Below are positions 1 to 10,058 of a stretch of 64,000 nt of DNA, piece by piece. A program made the position numbers and the translations under genes. The notes under the pieces were generated by a model. It was not told the origin of the DNA and did no database searches. It saw only the letters and a list, made by a program, of their open reading frames with translations. Numbering within the stretch: the stretch's first letter is position 1; every line of letters starts with the position of its first letter. This stretch comes from Alphaproteobacteria bacterium (lineage in GTDB: Bacteria; Pseudomonadota; Alphaproteobacteria; Rhizobiales; Beijerinckiaceae), in assembly GCA_021325385.1 (NCBI GenBank), contig JAJPHH010000028.1:53348-117347 (forward strand), written 5' to 3'.

Positions 1-2
1 TG

Positions 3-2600
3 TTGCTGCGCCTCGCCATCGCGACCGCCGCGATCTTGGCCATGGCCGGCCCGATCTGGAATCCGTCCTTGTTCGGCGGCGGCGCCGGGCCGCTGCTGAT
101 GATCGTCGACGACGGCTGGCCGGCGGCGCCGAATTGGGAGCAGCGCAAGACGCTGCTCGGCGCCCGACTCGACGCAGCCTCCCGCGCCAATCGCCTGGTC
201 GCGCTGCTGCCGGTTTCGCAGGGCGGCGTCGACATTGCGCCCGAGGAGGCCGGCCGCAATTCCGAGAAGCTGCGCGCGCTCGAGCCGCAGCCTTATGCGC
301 CGGACCACACGGCGATCCTTGCGCCGATCCGCAAGTTCCTGACGCAGTTCCCGCGCGCCGACATTGTCTGGCTCGCGGACGGGACGGCGCTCGGGCAAGC
401 CGATCCTTTCGCGCGCGAGCTCGCCGACATCGCCAAGGGCCATGATGCGACCGTGTTGCTCGGCAAGGATACGGCGCTCGGCCTGACCCGTATCGAGGAC
501 GTCAGCGGCGCGCTGGAGGCCAAGGCGCTGAGCGCGGGCGCCAGCAGCCGCAAGGGCATGCTGCGCGCGCTTGACGCGAAGGGCCTGACGATCGGCGAGG
601 CGCCGTTCGACCTCGCCGGCCGCGACTCGGCGACCGTGAGCTTCGACCTGCCGACCGAGCTGCGCAATCAGGTCTCGCGGATCGCCATCGATGGCGAGCG
701 GTCGGCCGGCGCCGTCGTCCTGCTCGACGAGCGCTCGCGCCGGCGCCGGGTCGCGATCGCCTCGGGCGCCACGATCGACGTCGCCCAGCCGCTCCTTTCG
801 CCGACCTACTATTTGTCGCGGGCGCTCGCCCCCTACGCCGATCTCCGCGAATGGCGCGACAGCTCCAGCGATCCGATCGTGTCGCTGATCGGCGAAAAGC
901 CGAACGTGATGATGCTCGCCGATATGAGCGTCGGCGCCGGCCCGGCGCATGACGCGCTCGTCAAATTCGTCGAGGACGGCGGCGTGCTGGTGCGCTTCGC
1001 CGGCACCCGGCTCGCCGCCTCGGCCGACGATCTGACGCCGACCGAGCTTCGCCGCGGCGGCCGCACTTTGGGCGGCGCGCTCTCCTGGGAGAGGCCCAAG
1101 CGGCTCGCGCCTTTCGACCGCGACAGCCCCTTCTTCGGCCTCGCCGTACCGAACGAAGTCACCATTTCGCGGCAAGTCCTGGCCGAGCCGGAGCCGGGCC
1201 TCACCGCCAAGACGTGGGCGCGACTCGCCGATGGCACGCCGCTCGTCACCGCCGATCGCCGCGGCAAGGGCCTGATCGTACTGTTTCACGTGACCGCGGA
1301 TACGACCTGGTCGAATTTGCCGCTGTCGGGCCTGTTCGTCGACCTGCTGCGCCGGATCGTCGCGCTGTCGGCGCAATCCGCGCCTGAGGCGCTCGCCAAG
1401 GGCAAGAACGCCGCCGCGGCGACGCAGGCGCCGAAAAGCGCGCTCGACGGCTATGGCGCGCTCGTCGCGCCGCCCGCGTCGGCGCAGCCGATCGCGGCCG
1501 ATTTCGCCGGCCCGGCCGACGCCGCCCATCCGCCCGGTTTCTATGGCGCGGGCGACGCGTTGACCGCGGTCAATGCGCTCAATCCCGATTCGACGCTGGC
1601 GGCCGGCGACTATGCCGGGCTGCCGGTCAAAGGCGACGCGCTCGCCGTCGCCGCGCCGGTCGATCTGCGCGTCTGGCTGCTGACCGCGGCGCTGATCGGC
1701 TTGTTGATCGACGCGGCGGCGAGCCTCTGGATCGGCGGCGCGCTGACTTGGCGCCGAGCGCGGCCGGCCGGCGCCGGGCTCTTGGCGTTTGTCCTCTTCT
1801 TCGCGCCGGCGCCGCAGCCCGCTCATGCCGCCGATCAAGCGCCGATCAGCGAGCGGGACAAGGAGGCGGCGCTCTCGACCCATCTCGCCTATGTGGTCAC
1901 CGGCGATTCGGAGGCCGACGAAACCAGCCGTCTCGGCCTGCTGACTTTATCGCGCGTGCTGTCGCAGCGCACCTCGCTGACGCCCGGCGAGCCGATCGGC
2001 CTCGATCCGGCCAAGGACGAGCTTGCTTTTTATCCGCTGATCTATTGGCCGATCGTCGCCTCCAAGCCGCAGCCGCCGGCCGCGGCGGTCACGCGCATCG
2101 CCGCTTACATGAAGAGCGGCGGCACGGTGATTTTCGACACGCGCGACGCGCTCGCGGCGCGGCCGGGCGGACCGCCGACGCAAGAGGGGCTGTGGCTGCG
2201 CAAACTCCTCGCCGGCGTCGACGTGCCCGAGCTCGAGCCGGTGCCGCGCGACCATGTCGTCACCAAGACGTTCTATCTGCTCGACGGCTTCGTCGGCCGC
2301 ACGACGATCGGCCAGACCTGGATCGAAGCGCTGCCGCCGCCCGATCCGCATGATACGCAAGTGCGCGCCGCCAGAGCCGGCGACAGCGTCTCGCCGATCA
2401 TCATCACCTCGAACGATCTCGCCGCGGCCTGGGCGGCTGACGAGGACGGCCAGGCGCTCTACCCGCTCGTTCCCGGCGGCCCGCGCCAGCGCGAACTGGC
2501 GCTGCGCGGCGGCGTCAATCTCGTGATGTACACGCTGACCGGCAATTACAAAGCCGATCAAGTCCATGCCCGCGACATACTCGATAGGCTGTCGCATTGA
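3..2600 (+). CDS. DUF4159 / BatA-like membrane protein, probably 5'-truncated by the window edge
   Basis: 865-aa ORF starting at the window edge; TM segment near residue 560 and a C-terminal DUF4159-like region (YVVTGDSEADETSRLGL...GGTVIFDTRD...). The next ORF overlaps by 4 nt. Confidence 0.8.
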   Translation: MLRLAIATAAILAMAGPIWNPSLFGGGAGPLLMIVDDGWPAAPNWEQRKTLLGARLDAASRANRLVALLPVSQGGVDIAPEEAGRNSEKLRALEPQPYAPDHTAILAPIRKFLTQFPRADIVWLADGTALGQADPFARELADIAKGHDATVLLGKDTALGLTRIEDVSGALEAKALSAGASSRKGMLRALDAKGLTIGEAPFDLAGRDSATVSFDLPTELRNQVSRIAIDGERSAGAVVLLDERSRRRRVAIASGATIDVAQPLLSPTYYLSRALAPYADLREWRDSSSDPIVSLIGEKPNVMMLADMSVGAGPAHDALVKFVEDGGVLVRFAGTRLAASADDLTPTELRRGGRTLGGALSWERPKRLAPFDRDSPFFGLAVPNEVTISRQVLAEPEPGLTAKTWARLADGTPLVTADRRGKGLIVLFHVTADTTWSNLPLSGLFVDLLRRIVALSAQSAPEALAKGKNAAAATQAPKSALDGYGALVAPPASAQPIAADFAGPADAAHPPGFYGAGDALTAVNALNPDSTLAAGDYAGLPVKGDALAVAAPVDLRVWLLTAALIGLLIDAAASLWIGGALTWRRARPAGAGLLAFVLFFAPAPQPAHAADQAPISERDKEAALSTHLAYVVTGDSEADETSRLGLLTLSRVLSQRTSLTPGEPIGLDPAKDELAFYPLIYWPIVASKPQPPAAAVTRIAAYMKSGGTVIFDTRDALAARPGGPPTQEGLWLRKLLAGVDVPELEPVPRDHVVTKTFYLLDGFVGRTTIGQTWIEALPPPDPHDTQVRAARAGDSVSPIIITSNDLAAAWAADEDGQALYPLVPGGPRQRELALRGGVNLVMYTLTGNYKADQVHARDILDRLSH

Positions 2601-4699
2601 ACGATTATTCGATCCTGTTCTCGCCGCTTCTGCCTTGGCCGGTTCTCGAGGCGCTGGCGGGAATCGCTTTGCTGCTCGTCGGCTTGGCGCTGTTTCGAAG
2701 GCGGCGCGGCGCGCTGCTGCGCGGCGTCGCTTTCGCCGCGCTGCTCCTCGGTCTCGCCGATCCGTCCTTGACCCGCGAGGATCGCAAGCCGCTGAAGGAC
2801 GTCGTCGCCGTCGTGGTCGACCGCTCGGACAGCCAGACGATCGGCGATCGCATGGCCCAGACCGACAAGGCTTTAGCCGACGTGCAGAAGCGCCTTGCCG
2901 CGCTCGGCAATGTCGAGACGCGGATCATCGAGGCGGGCAAGGACGACGCCGAGAACCAAGGCACGCGGCTGTTCTCGGCGCTGCAATCCGGCCTTTCCGA
3001 CGTGCCGCCGGACCGGATCGGCGGCGTGATCGCGATCACCGACGGGGTGGTTCACGACATTCCGCCGAGCGTCGCGGCGCTCGGCTTCAAGGCGCCGCTT
3101 CATGCGCTGATCACCGGCCACGAGGGCGAGCGCGACCGCCGCATCGAACTCGTCGAGGCGCCGCGCTTCGGCATTGTCGGCAAGGACCAGACGATCGTCG
3201 CGCGCGTATTGGACACCGCCGATCAGGGCGAGCCGGTGACGCTCGATGTGCGCCGCGACGGGCAGCGGGTGGCGACGCTCCGGGCCGCGGTTGGCGAGAC
3301 GATCCGCGTGCCGATCTCGATCGACCATGCCGGGCCCAATGTCGTCGAACTCGAAGTCGCGCCGATCGCCAACGAGCTGACGACCTTGAACAACAAGGCG
3401 GTGGTGACGATCGACGGCGTGCGCGACAAGCTGCGCGTGCTGCTCGTCTCTGGCGAGCCGCATCAGGGCGAGCGCATGTGGCGCAATCTTTTGAAGTCCG
3501 ACGCCAATGTCGATCTCGTCCATTTCACCATTTTGCGCCCGCCGGAAAAATCCGTCGACGGCACCCCGATCAACGAATTGTCGCTGATCGCCTTTCCCGT
3601 CGCCGATCTTTTCGGCCGCAAGATCAAGGATTTCGACCTCATCATCCTCGATCGCTATTCGAGCCAGTCGATCCTGCCGAAAATCTATTTCGACAATATC
3701 GTTTCGTACGTGCGCCAGGGCGGCGCCGTGCTGATGGCGGAAGGGCCGGATTACGCAACGCCGGAGGGCCTCTATTTTTCGCCGCTCGGCGAGATCGCGC
3801 CGGCCAAGCCCGACGGCGACGTGATCGAGCGCCAATTCCGCGCCGCCATCTCGCCGGAAGGCGAGCGCCATCCGGTGACGCGCGGCCTGACCGGCGGCCA
3901 GGCTACGCCGCCGTCCTGGGGCCCCTGGTTCCGGCAGATCGGGGCCGAGCCGACCGGGGGCGTCGACATTCTCAACGGCGTCGACAATCGGCCGCTGCTG
4001 ATCCTCTCGCGCGTCGACAAGGGCCGCATCGCGTTGCTGCTCTCCGACCAGCTCTGGCTGTGGTCGCGCGGCTTCGAAGGCGGCGGGCCTTATCTCGACC
4101 TTTTGCGCCGGCTGGCTCATTGGCTGATGAAGGAGCCGGAGCTCGAAGAAGAGGCGATCAGAGCCAGCGCGCGCGGCAAGGCGCTGACCATCGAGCGCCA
4201 GAGCCTGAAAGGCGACGTGCCGGAAGTGACCGTGACCGGTCCGACCGGCGAGACGTTCAAGGCGCAGCTCAAGGCGGCCGAACCAGGTCTCTCGCGCGCG
4301 ACGATCGAGGTCGACAAATTCGGCCTCTATCGCGTCAGCGACGGCGAGCGCCAGGCCCTGGTCAATGTCGGCCCGGCCAATCCGGTCGAATTCCAGGAGG
4401 TTGTCTCGACGCCGGAGCACCTGCGCCCGCTCGCCGAAGCGACCGGCGGCACGGTGCGGCGGGTCGCGAGCGGCTCGGGCGGCGACGTCGCCGTACCGAA
4501 CATCGTCGCCATGCATGCTGGTTTAAACTATGGCGGGTCGGGCTATATCGGGATCAAGCGCACCGAATCGAGCGTGATCGTCGGCGTGGCGTCGATGCCG
4601 CTGGCGATCGGGTTCCTTGGGCTGGCGGCGCTGCTCGGCGCGTTGGTTCTGGCCTGGTGGCGGGAGGGGGCGTCGGGCGGACGGGGCAAGGCGACCTAG
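2597..4699 (+). CDS. large membrane protein, VWA/glutamine-amidotransferase-like
   Basis: 700-aa ORF, N- and C-terminal TM segments, VVDRSDSQ motif; translationally coupled (ATGA-type overlap) to the DUF4159 gene. Confidence 0.75.
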   Translation: MNDYSILFSPLLPWPVLEALAGIALLLVGLALFRRRRGALLRGVAFAALLLGLADPSLTREDRKPLKDVVAVVVDRSDSQTIGDRMAQTDKALADVQKRLAALGNVETRIIEAGKDDAENQGTRLFSALQSGLSDVPPDRIGGVIAITDGVVHDIPPSVAALGFKAPLHALITGHEGERDRRIELVEAPRFGIVGKDQTIVARVLDTADQGEPVTLDVRRDGQRVATLRAAVGETIRVPISIDHAGPNVVELEVAPIANELTTLNNKAVVTIDGVRDKLRVLLVSGEPHQGERMWRNLLKSDANVDLVHFTILRPPEKSVDGTPINELSLIAFPVADLFGRKIKDFDLIILDRYSSQSILPKIYFDNIVSYVRQGGAVLMAEGPDYATPEGLYFSPLGEIAPAKPDGDVIERQFRAAISPEGERHPVTRGLTGGQATPPSWGPWFRQIGAEPTGGVDILNGVDNRPLLILSRVDKGRIALLLSDQLWLWSRGFEGGGPYLDLLRRLAHWLMKEPELEEEAIRASARGKALTIERQSLKGDVPEVTVTGPTGETFKAQLKAAEPGLSRATIEVDKFGLYRVSDGERQALVNVGPANPVEFQEVVSTPEHLRPLAEATGGTVRRVASGSGGDVAVPNIVAMHAGLNYGGSGYIGIKRTESSVIVGVASMPLAIGFLGLAALLGALVLAWWREGASGGRGKAT

Positions 4700-4716
4700 C
4701 CGGTTCGTGATCCGAC

Positions 4717-5136
4717 TTATCGCGCCCAAGGATCGATTACACGCACGCCCGCCGCTTCGAAAGGCGCGCTGTCGCGGGTCGCCACTGCAAAACCATGCGC
4801 CGTCGCGATCGCGGCGATTTGACCGTCCGCGAACGAGATGACGCGCCCGAGCGCTCGAGCGCGACCGTGCAGTTCCGCATAAATCGTCGCCGCCTCTCGG
4901 TCGAAAGGAAGAATTCGATCGCGGAACAGCTTCTCGACAGTCTCGGCGACCATCGCGGAAAGCGTCGCTCGGCGTTTGCCCAGTGGCAGAATTTCAATTC
5001 CGGTGAGAAGTTCCGCGAGACTCGTCGAGGTCAAATACAAAGTTTCAGCGACTTGATTGTCGAGCCATTCCTGCACAGTCGTGTCGCTTTTGAGCTTGAG
5101 CGGCTCTGAAACGACATTCGTATCCAGGATGATCAT
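4717..5136 (-). CDS. PIN-domain toxin (VapC/FitB-like)
   Basis: MIILDTNVVSEPLK... with C-terminal ISFADGQIAAIATAHGFAVATRD, the FitB/VapC pattern; overlaps the upstream antitoxin by 4 nt. Confidence 0.9.
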   Translation of the reverse strand: MIILDTNVVSEPLKLKSDTTVQEWLDNQVAETLYLTSTSLAELLTGIEILPLGKRRATLSAMVAETVEKLFRDRILPFDREAATIYAELHGRARALGRVISFADGQIAAIATAHGFAVATRDSAPFEAAGVRVIDPWAR

Positions 5137-5369
5137 TCGAATGATGCCGGTTCGATCGGCGCTTCGTCTCTGACGGGTTCGAAATCGATTTTGAGGCGTC
5201 GCCCCAAAGCCGCAAGTTCGGAGCCGATTTTCGTTCGCGCCGCCAGGCGCGCCGCCTCCTCGAGAATTTCCCTTATTTCGGCTTCCGTGCTCCGGCCGTG
5301 CTTCGCCGCCCGCACTTTGAGCGCGCGGTGAGCTTCCTCCGACAAGTTCCGAATTGTGACCGCGGGCAT
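5133..5369 (-). CDS. RHH antitoxin, FitA-like
   Basis: MPAVTIRNLSEEAHRALKVRAAKHGRSTEAEIREILEEAA, a FitA-like ribbon-helix-helix N-terminus, directly upstream of the PIN toxin. Confidence 0.88.
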   Translation of the reverse strand: MPAVTIRNLSEEAHRALKVRAAKHGRSTEAEIREILEEAARLAARTKIGSELAALGRRLKIDFEPVRDEAPIEPASFE

Positions 5370-5398
5370 ACGACGCCATCCAGCATGAATGACATCGC

Positions 5399-5425
5399 TG
5401 ATATCAATTGTTGGATATGATATCA
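5399..5425. promoter_or_regulatory. paired TGATATCA boxes, candidate TA operator
   Basis: TGATATCA at 5399-5406 and again at 5418-5425, ~30 bp upstream of the antitoxin start (minus strand). Confidence 0.6.
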
Positions 5426-5572
5426 AGCGCGCGCCTCCGGTCATCCGCGGGTGAATGTGGCGCCTCGCCACCTACCCAAGCCGCCGGCGATCCATTAGAA
5501 GCTGCGGAGCGGCTCTTCGCATCTGCGAAGAGCTGTTCCGAGACCGTCCGCAAGCGCCAGGCCGCCTGTCTT

Positions 5573-5657
5573 TGTCATTCCCGCGAAAGCGGGGAATCTA
5601 GGCTAGCTAGCCTGCAAGCGCGGCGTTCTCTAGATTCCCGCTTTCGCGGGAATGACA
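5573..5657. repeat. 85-bp palindromic repeat, family A, copy 1
   Basis: TGTCATTCCCGCGAAAGCGGGGAATCTAG...CTAGATTCCCGCTTTCGCGGGAATGACA; same arms at 31483 and 32897. Confidence 0.9.
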
Positions 5658-5771
5658 AGGGAGTTTAGGCCGAGGGGGTATTTGACGGCGCACGCTTATC
5701 TCACGACGGCGCGCGCCGTTTCAAAAGCCGATCGCCGCTTTGAGCGAGATTCTTTCGCCGAGGAACACCGA

Positions 5772-6485
5772 ATGAGCAAAGTCTACAAGACCGCCGACGA
5801 GGCGCTGGCGGGCGTGATCAAGGACGGCATGATGCTGATGGCGGGCGGCTTCGGCGTCTGCGGCGTGCCGGATTCGCTGATCCTCGCCATCCGCAAATCG
5901 GGCGCGAAGAACCTGACCTTCGTCTCCAACAACGCCGGCGTCGACGGCGGCGGCCTCGGGCTTCTGCTCGAGACCCGGCAGATCAGGAAGATGATCTCGT
6001 CCTATGTCGGCGAGAACAAGCTGTTCGCGCAGCAATATCTCGCCGGCGAGCTGGAGCTCGAATTCAATCCGCAGGGCACGCTCGCCGAGCGCATCCGCGC
6101 CGGCGGCGCCGGCATTCCCGCCTTTTTCACCCGGACCGGCGTCGGCACGATCATCGCCGAGGGCAAGGAGACGCGCGAGTTCGACGGCGAGACTTACCTG
6201 ATGGAGCGCGGCCTTTTCGCCGACATCGCCATTGTCCACGCCTGGAAGGGCGACACCGAGGGCAATCTCGTCTACCGGAAGACGGCCCGCAATTTCAACC
6301 CGAACATGGCGACCGCCGCCAAGCTCACGATCGCGGAAGTCGAGCATCTGGTGCAGCCGGGCGAGATCAACCCTGACCATATCCATACGCCAGGCATTTT
6401 CGTCCAGCGCATCGTGCATGTCCCGGTCGCGCTGAAGGACAAAGTCATCGAGCACCGCACGACGCGAAAGCGGCCGGCGGCGTAG
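5772..6485 (+). CDS. scoA: 3-oxoacid CoA-transferase subunit A
   Basis: MSKVYKTADEALAGVIKDGMMLMAGGFGVCGVPDSLI...; typical SCOT/AtoD alpha subunit. Confidence 0.92.
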   Translation: MSKVYKTADEALAGVIKDGMMLMAGGFGVCGVPDSLILAIRKSGAKNLTFVSNNAGVDGGGLGLLLETRQIRKMISSYVGENKLFAQQYLAGELELEFNPQGTLAERIRAGGAGIPAFFTRTGVGTIIAEGKETREFDGETYLMERGLFADIAIVHAWKGDTEGNLVYRKTARNFNPNMATAAKLTIAEVEHLVQPGEINPDHIHTPGIFVQRIVHVPVALKDKVIEHRTTRKRPAA

Positions 6486-6507
6486 GAACATTCGACACGT
6501 GAACCGC

Positions 6508-6593
6508 TGTCATTGCGAGCGAAGCGAAGCAATCCAGTCATAGGGCTCAGCCTTACGAATGGATTGCTTCGTCGCTTCGCTCCTCGCAATGAC
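6508..6593. repeat. palindromic repeat, family B, copy 1
   Basis: TGTCATTGCGAGCGAAGCGAAGCAATCCA...TGGATTGCTTCGTCGCTTCGCTCCTCGCAATGACGGG. Confidence 0.85.
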
Positions 6594-6627
6594 GGGCCCG
6601 AAATATTCTATCTGAGGTACGAAAATC

Positions 6628-7275
6628 ATGGCTTGGACCAGAGAGCAAATGGCCGCCCGCGCCGCCAAGGAGCTGCGCGACGGCTTCTATGTCAATCTCG
6701 GCATCGGCATTCCGACGCTGGTCGCGAACTTCATTCCGCCGGGCGTCAATGTCGTCCTGCAGAGCGAGAACGGCATGCTCGGCATGGGGCCGTTCCCGTA
6801 TGAAGGCGAGGAGGACCCCGACCTCATCAACGCCGGCAAGCAGACGATTACCGAATTGCCGATCACCAGCTATTTTTCCAGCGCCGATTCGTTCGCGATG
6901 ATTCGCGGCGGCCATATCGATCTCGCCATTCTCGGCGCGATGCAGGTGTCGGAGAACGGCGATCTCGCCAATTGGATGATCCCCGGCAAAATGGTCAAAG
7001 GCATGGGCGGCGCCATGGACCTCGTCGCCGGCGTCAAGAAAGTCGTCGTGGCGATGGAGCATTCGGCGAAGGACGGACCGAAACTGCTGCACAAATGCAC
7101 CCTGCCGCTGACCGGCGTTCGCGTCATCGACATGGTGATCACCGATCTCGGCGTGTTCACGATCGACAAGCACGGCTCGGGGGGCATGAAGCTCATCGAG
7201 CTCGCGGACGGCGTCACAGCCGACGAGATCCGGGCGAAGACCGAGGCGAATTATCAAGTCGCGTTGGCGGCCTAG
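6628..7275 (+). CDS. scoB: 3-oxoacid CoA-transferase subunit B
   Basis: [35 protein letters not shown], the beta-subunit SENG motif. Confidence 0.93.
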   Translation: MAWTREQMAARAAKELRDGFYVNLGIGIPTLVANFIPPGVNVVLQSENGMLGMGPFPYEGEEDPDLINAGKQTITELPITSYFSSADSFAMIRGGHIDLAILGAMQVSENGDLANWMIPGKMVKGMGGAMDLVAGVKKVVVAMEHSAKDGPKLLHKCTLPLTGVRVIDMVITDLGVFTIDKHGSGGMKLIELADGVTADEIRAKTEANYQVALAA

Positions 7276-7382
7276 TACCCCTGCACAGCGATTTTGACTC
7301 TTTGACATTCCCCTTGGAGCCAACGGCCAATTCGGCACCGACCCCGGATCAACAAGTCAAAACCCCTGTGCACCGGTACTAG
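7272..7382. mobile_element. MITE-like element or IS-end remnant with 28-nt terminal inverted repeats
   Basis: CTAGTACCCCTGCACAGCGATTTTGACT (7272-7299) versus AGTCAAAACCCCTGTGCACCGGTACTAG (7355-7382): 24/28 complementary; ends in CTAG on both sides. Confidence 0.65.
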
Positions 7383-7405
7383 TCCCTTCTTTCGGCGCGG
7401 CGCTG

Positions 7406-8257
7406 TCACGAGGCGCCGCTTTTCTCTTTCCCCTCCGCCGCCTTGGCCGGCCGCTTTCGCTTTCGCGTCTGCACCGTGACCCGCGGTCCCTCGACCAGCC
7501 GGACGATTGCGCCCCACAGCGTGCGCACGTCCTGCTGAGTCATGCCGATGCGATGGAAAATGTTGCGCAGGTTGCGCTGCATGACCGGCCGCTTCGGCGC
7601 GGGACGGAAGAAGCCGCGCTCTTCGAGATGGCCTTCGAGCATTTCGAAGAACGCGACGACCATTTCGCGCGTCGCCGGCGGCGAGCGCTCGGGCGCGGCG
7701 AAAGGCGCGAGGTCGCCTTGCGCCGCCTTGAACCATTCGTAGCCGCAAAGCAGCACGGCTTGGGCGAGATTGAGCGAGGCGTAGCCGGGGCTGACCGGAA
7801 AGGTCAGGATCGAATCGGCGAGCGCGACGTCGTCATTGTCGAGGCCGGTGCGCTCCGGGCCGAACAAAACGCCGCGCTTTTCGCCGCCGGCGACCGCGCG
7901 CGCCGCCTCCGGCATGGCCTCGGCCGGCGTATCGACGCGCTTCAACTGGCCGCGCTCGCGGGCGGTCGTCGCGTAGACATAGTTGAGATCGGCCACGGCC
8001 TCTTTGACGCTGTCGAACACCTTGGCGCGATCGAGCAGGCCGCTCGCGCTCGCCGCGGCGGCGTAAGCGGCCTTGCGCCGCGCGCCCTCGCGCGGCCAGC
8101 CTTCGCGCGGGCTGACCAGGCGCAGATCGCTCAAGCCGAAATTGGCCATGGCTCTGGCGCACATGCCGATATTGACCGCGAGTTGCGGCCTGACCAGCAC
8201 GATGGCGAGGCCGCCGGCGAGCGCCTGTTTGCCGCGATTGGTTCCGGCGCCGATCAT
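7406..8257 (-). CDS. trmJ: tRNA (cytidine/uridine-2'-O)-methyltransferase TrmJ / SpoU-family RNA methyltransferase
   Basis: AIVLVRPQLAVNIGMCARAMANFGLSDLRLVSPREGWP...; SPOUT motifs LFGPERTGLDNDDVALAD and PGYASLNLAQAV. Confidence 0.9.
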   Translation of the reverse strand: MIGAGTNRGKQALAGGLAIVLVRPQLAVNIGMCARAMANFGLSDLRLVSPREGWPREGARRKAAYAAAASASGLLDRAKVFDSVKEAVADLNYVYATTARERGQLKRVDTPAEAMPEAARAVAGGEKRGVLFGPERTGLDNDDVALADSILTFPVSPGYASLNLAQAVLLCGYEWFKAAQGDLAPFAAPERSPPATREMVVAFFEMLEGHLEERGFFRPAPKRPVMQRNLRNIFHRIGMTQQDVRTLWGAIVRLVEGPRVTVQTRKRKRPAKAAEGKEKSGAS

Positions 8258-8474
8258 CTGGCGCGCTTGATTGCGCTGCGCGGGCGCAGGCGTGGCCTAT
8301 GGGGGTTTGCGAGCATCGCTTCCGCTTGTACCGTCCGCATGGGCCAGACGAGGGCCATAGAGAGCCGGGCCCGTCAAGCGGCTCGCCGCGTCGGGCGCGG
8401 CCGCGCTTGCCGCTTCCCCTTGCGGCGCGCCCGCGCTAAACGAAGCGCCAATCCCCTCAAACCCGCTTTCCGAA

Positions 8475-10058
8475 ATGCCTGAACCGAACCCTGTCGCGCG
8501 CCGGCGCACCTTCGCCATTATTTCGCATCCGGACGCCGGCAAAACGACCCTGACCGAGAAGATGCTGCTGTTCGGCGGCGCGATCCAGCTCGCCGGCGAA
8601 GTGCGCGCCAAGGCCAATCGCCGCCAGACCCGCTCCGACTGGATGGATATCGAGCGGGCGCGGGGCATTTCCGTCGTAACGTCCGTCATGACTTTCGAAT
8701 ATGCCGATTGCGTCTTCAACCTGCTCGACACGCCCGGCCACGAGGACTTTTCCGAGGACACTTACCGCACGCTGACCGCGGTCGATTCCGCGGTGATGGT
8801 GATCGACGCGGCCAAGGGCATCGAGGCGCGCACCTTGAAGCTGTTCGAGGTCTGCCGCCTGCGCGACATCCCGATCGTCACCTTCATCAACAAGATGGAC
8901 CGGGAGACGCGCGACCCGTTCGATCTGCTCGACGAGATCGAAAAGACCCTCGCCTTGGACACGGCGCCGATCACCTTTCCGATCGGCCGCGGCCGCGCTT
9001 TGGCCGGCGCCTACGATCTGCGCGCCCGGCGCGTGCGGCCGCTGGCGAAAGAAGCGGAGGCGTTTCAGGTCAACGGGCCCGAAGATTCGCGCATCGCCGC
9101 CATGCTGCCGGAAGTCGAGCGGGCGCAAGCGATCGAGGAATTGGCGCTCGCCGTCGAAGGTTGCCGGCCGTTCGACAGGCAGTCGTTTCTCGAAGGCCAT
9201 TTGACGCCGGTTTTGTTCGGCAGCGCGTTGAAGGATTTCGGCGTGAGGGACCTGATCGACGCAATGGCCGAATTCGCGCCGCCGCCGCGCGCGCAAGCAG
9301 CGGAGGGGCGGATCGTCGCCGCCAATGAGCCGAAAATGACCGGCTTCGTGTTCAAGATCCAGGCGAATATGGACCCGAACCATCGCGACCGCATCGCCTT
9401 CACCCGCATCTGCTCGGGCAAGCTCGTGCGGGGGATGCGGGCGAAGCTCGTGCGCACCGGCAAGTCCATCACCCTGTCGGCGCCGCAATTCTTCTTCGCG
9501 CAGGACCGCTCGATCGCGGACGAAGCCTATGCCGGCGACGTCGTCGGCATTCCGAATCACGGTCTGCTCCGTATCGGCGATACGCTCTCGGAAGGCGAGG
9601 ACATCGTCTTTCGCGGCGTGCCGAGCTTCGCGCCGGAAATCCTGCGTCGGGTCAAGCTCGCCGACGCGATGAAGGCCAAGAAGCTGCGCGAAGCCCTGCA
9701 GCAGATGGCCGAGGAGGGCGTCGTGCAGGTGTTTAACCCGTATGACGGCGCGGCGGCGATCGTCGGCGTCGTCGGCGCATTGCAGCTCGACGTGCTGGCG
9801 GAGCGGCTCGACGCCGAATACGGATTGCCGGTCTCGTTCGAGCAAAGCCGGTTCGAAGTCTGCCGCTGGGTGAGCTCCGACAGCCGCGCCGAGCTCGACA
9901 AGTTCATCAGCGCCTTCCCGTCCTCGATCGCCGCCGATCTCGATGGCGCGCCGGTCTTCATGGCGTCGAGCGCGTTCAATCTCAGGTACGAGCAGGAGCG
10001 CTGGCCGCAGATCAAATTTGCAGATGTGAAGGACTATCAGAAAGCCAAAGCGGACTGA
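8475..10058 (+). CDS. prfC: peptide chain release factor 3
   Basis: RRRTFAIISHPDAGKTTLTEKMLLFGGAIQLAGEVRAK...RGISVVTSVMTFEY, RF3 GTPase motifs. Confidence 0.95.
   Translation: MPEPNPVARRRTFAIISHPDAGKTTLTEKMLLFGGAIQLAGEVRAKANRRQTRSDWMDIERARGISVVTSVMTFEYADCVFNLLDTPGHEDFSEDTYRTLTAVDSAVMVIDAAKGIEARTLKLFEVCRLRDIPIVTFINKMDRETRDPFDLLDEIEKTLALDTAPITFPIGRGRALAGAYDLRARRVRPLAKEAEAFQVNGPEDSRIAAMLPEVERAQAIEELALAVEGCRPFDRQSFLEGHLTPVLFGSALKDFGVRDLIDAMAEFAPPPRAQAAEGRIVAANEPKMTGFVFKIQANMDPNHRDRIAFTRICSGKLVRGMRAKLVRTGKSITLSAPQFFFAQDRSIADEAYAGDVVGIPNHGLLRIGDTLSEGEDIVFRGVPSFAPEILRRVKLADAMKAKKLREALQQMAEEGVVQVFNPYDGAAAIVGVVGALQLDVLAERLDAEYGLPVSFEQSRFEVCRWVSSDSRAELDKFISAFPSSIAADLDGAPVFMASSAFNLRYEQERWPQIKFADVKDYQKAKAD

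Noticed and set aside
2566-4710. 714-aa plus-strand ORF in an alternative frame over the VWA-like gene
   Set aside because: Low-complexity Arg/Ala-rich translation; the other frame has TM segments and domain signatures.
8457-9845. 462-aa minus-strand ORF opposite prfC
   Set aside because: Shadow ORF of the clearly conserved RF3 gene.
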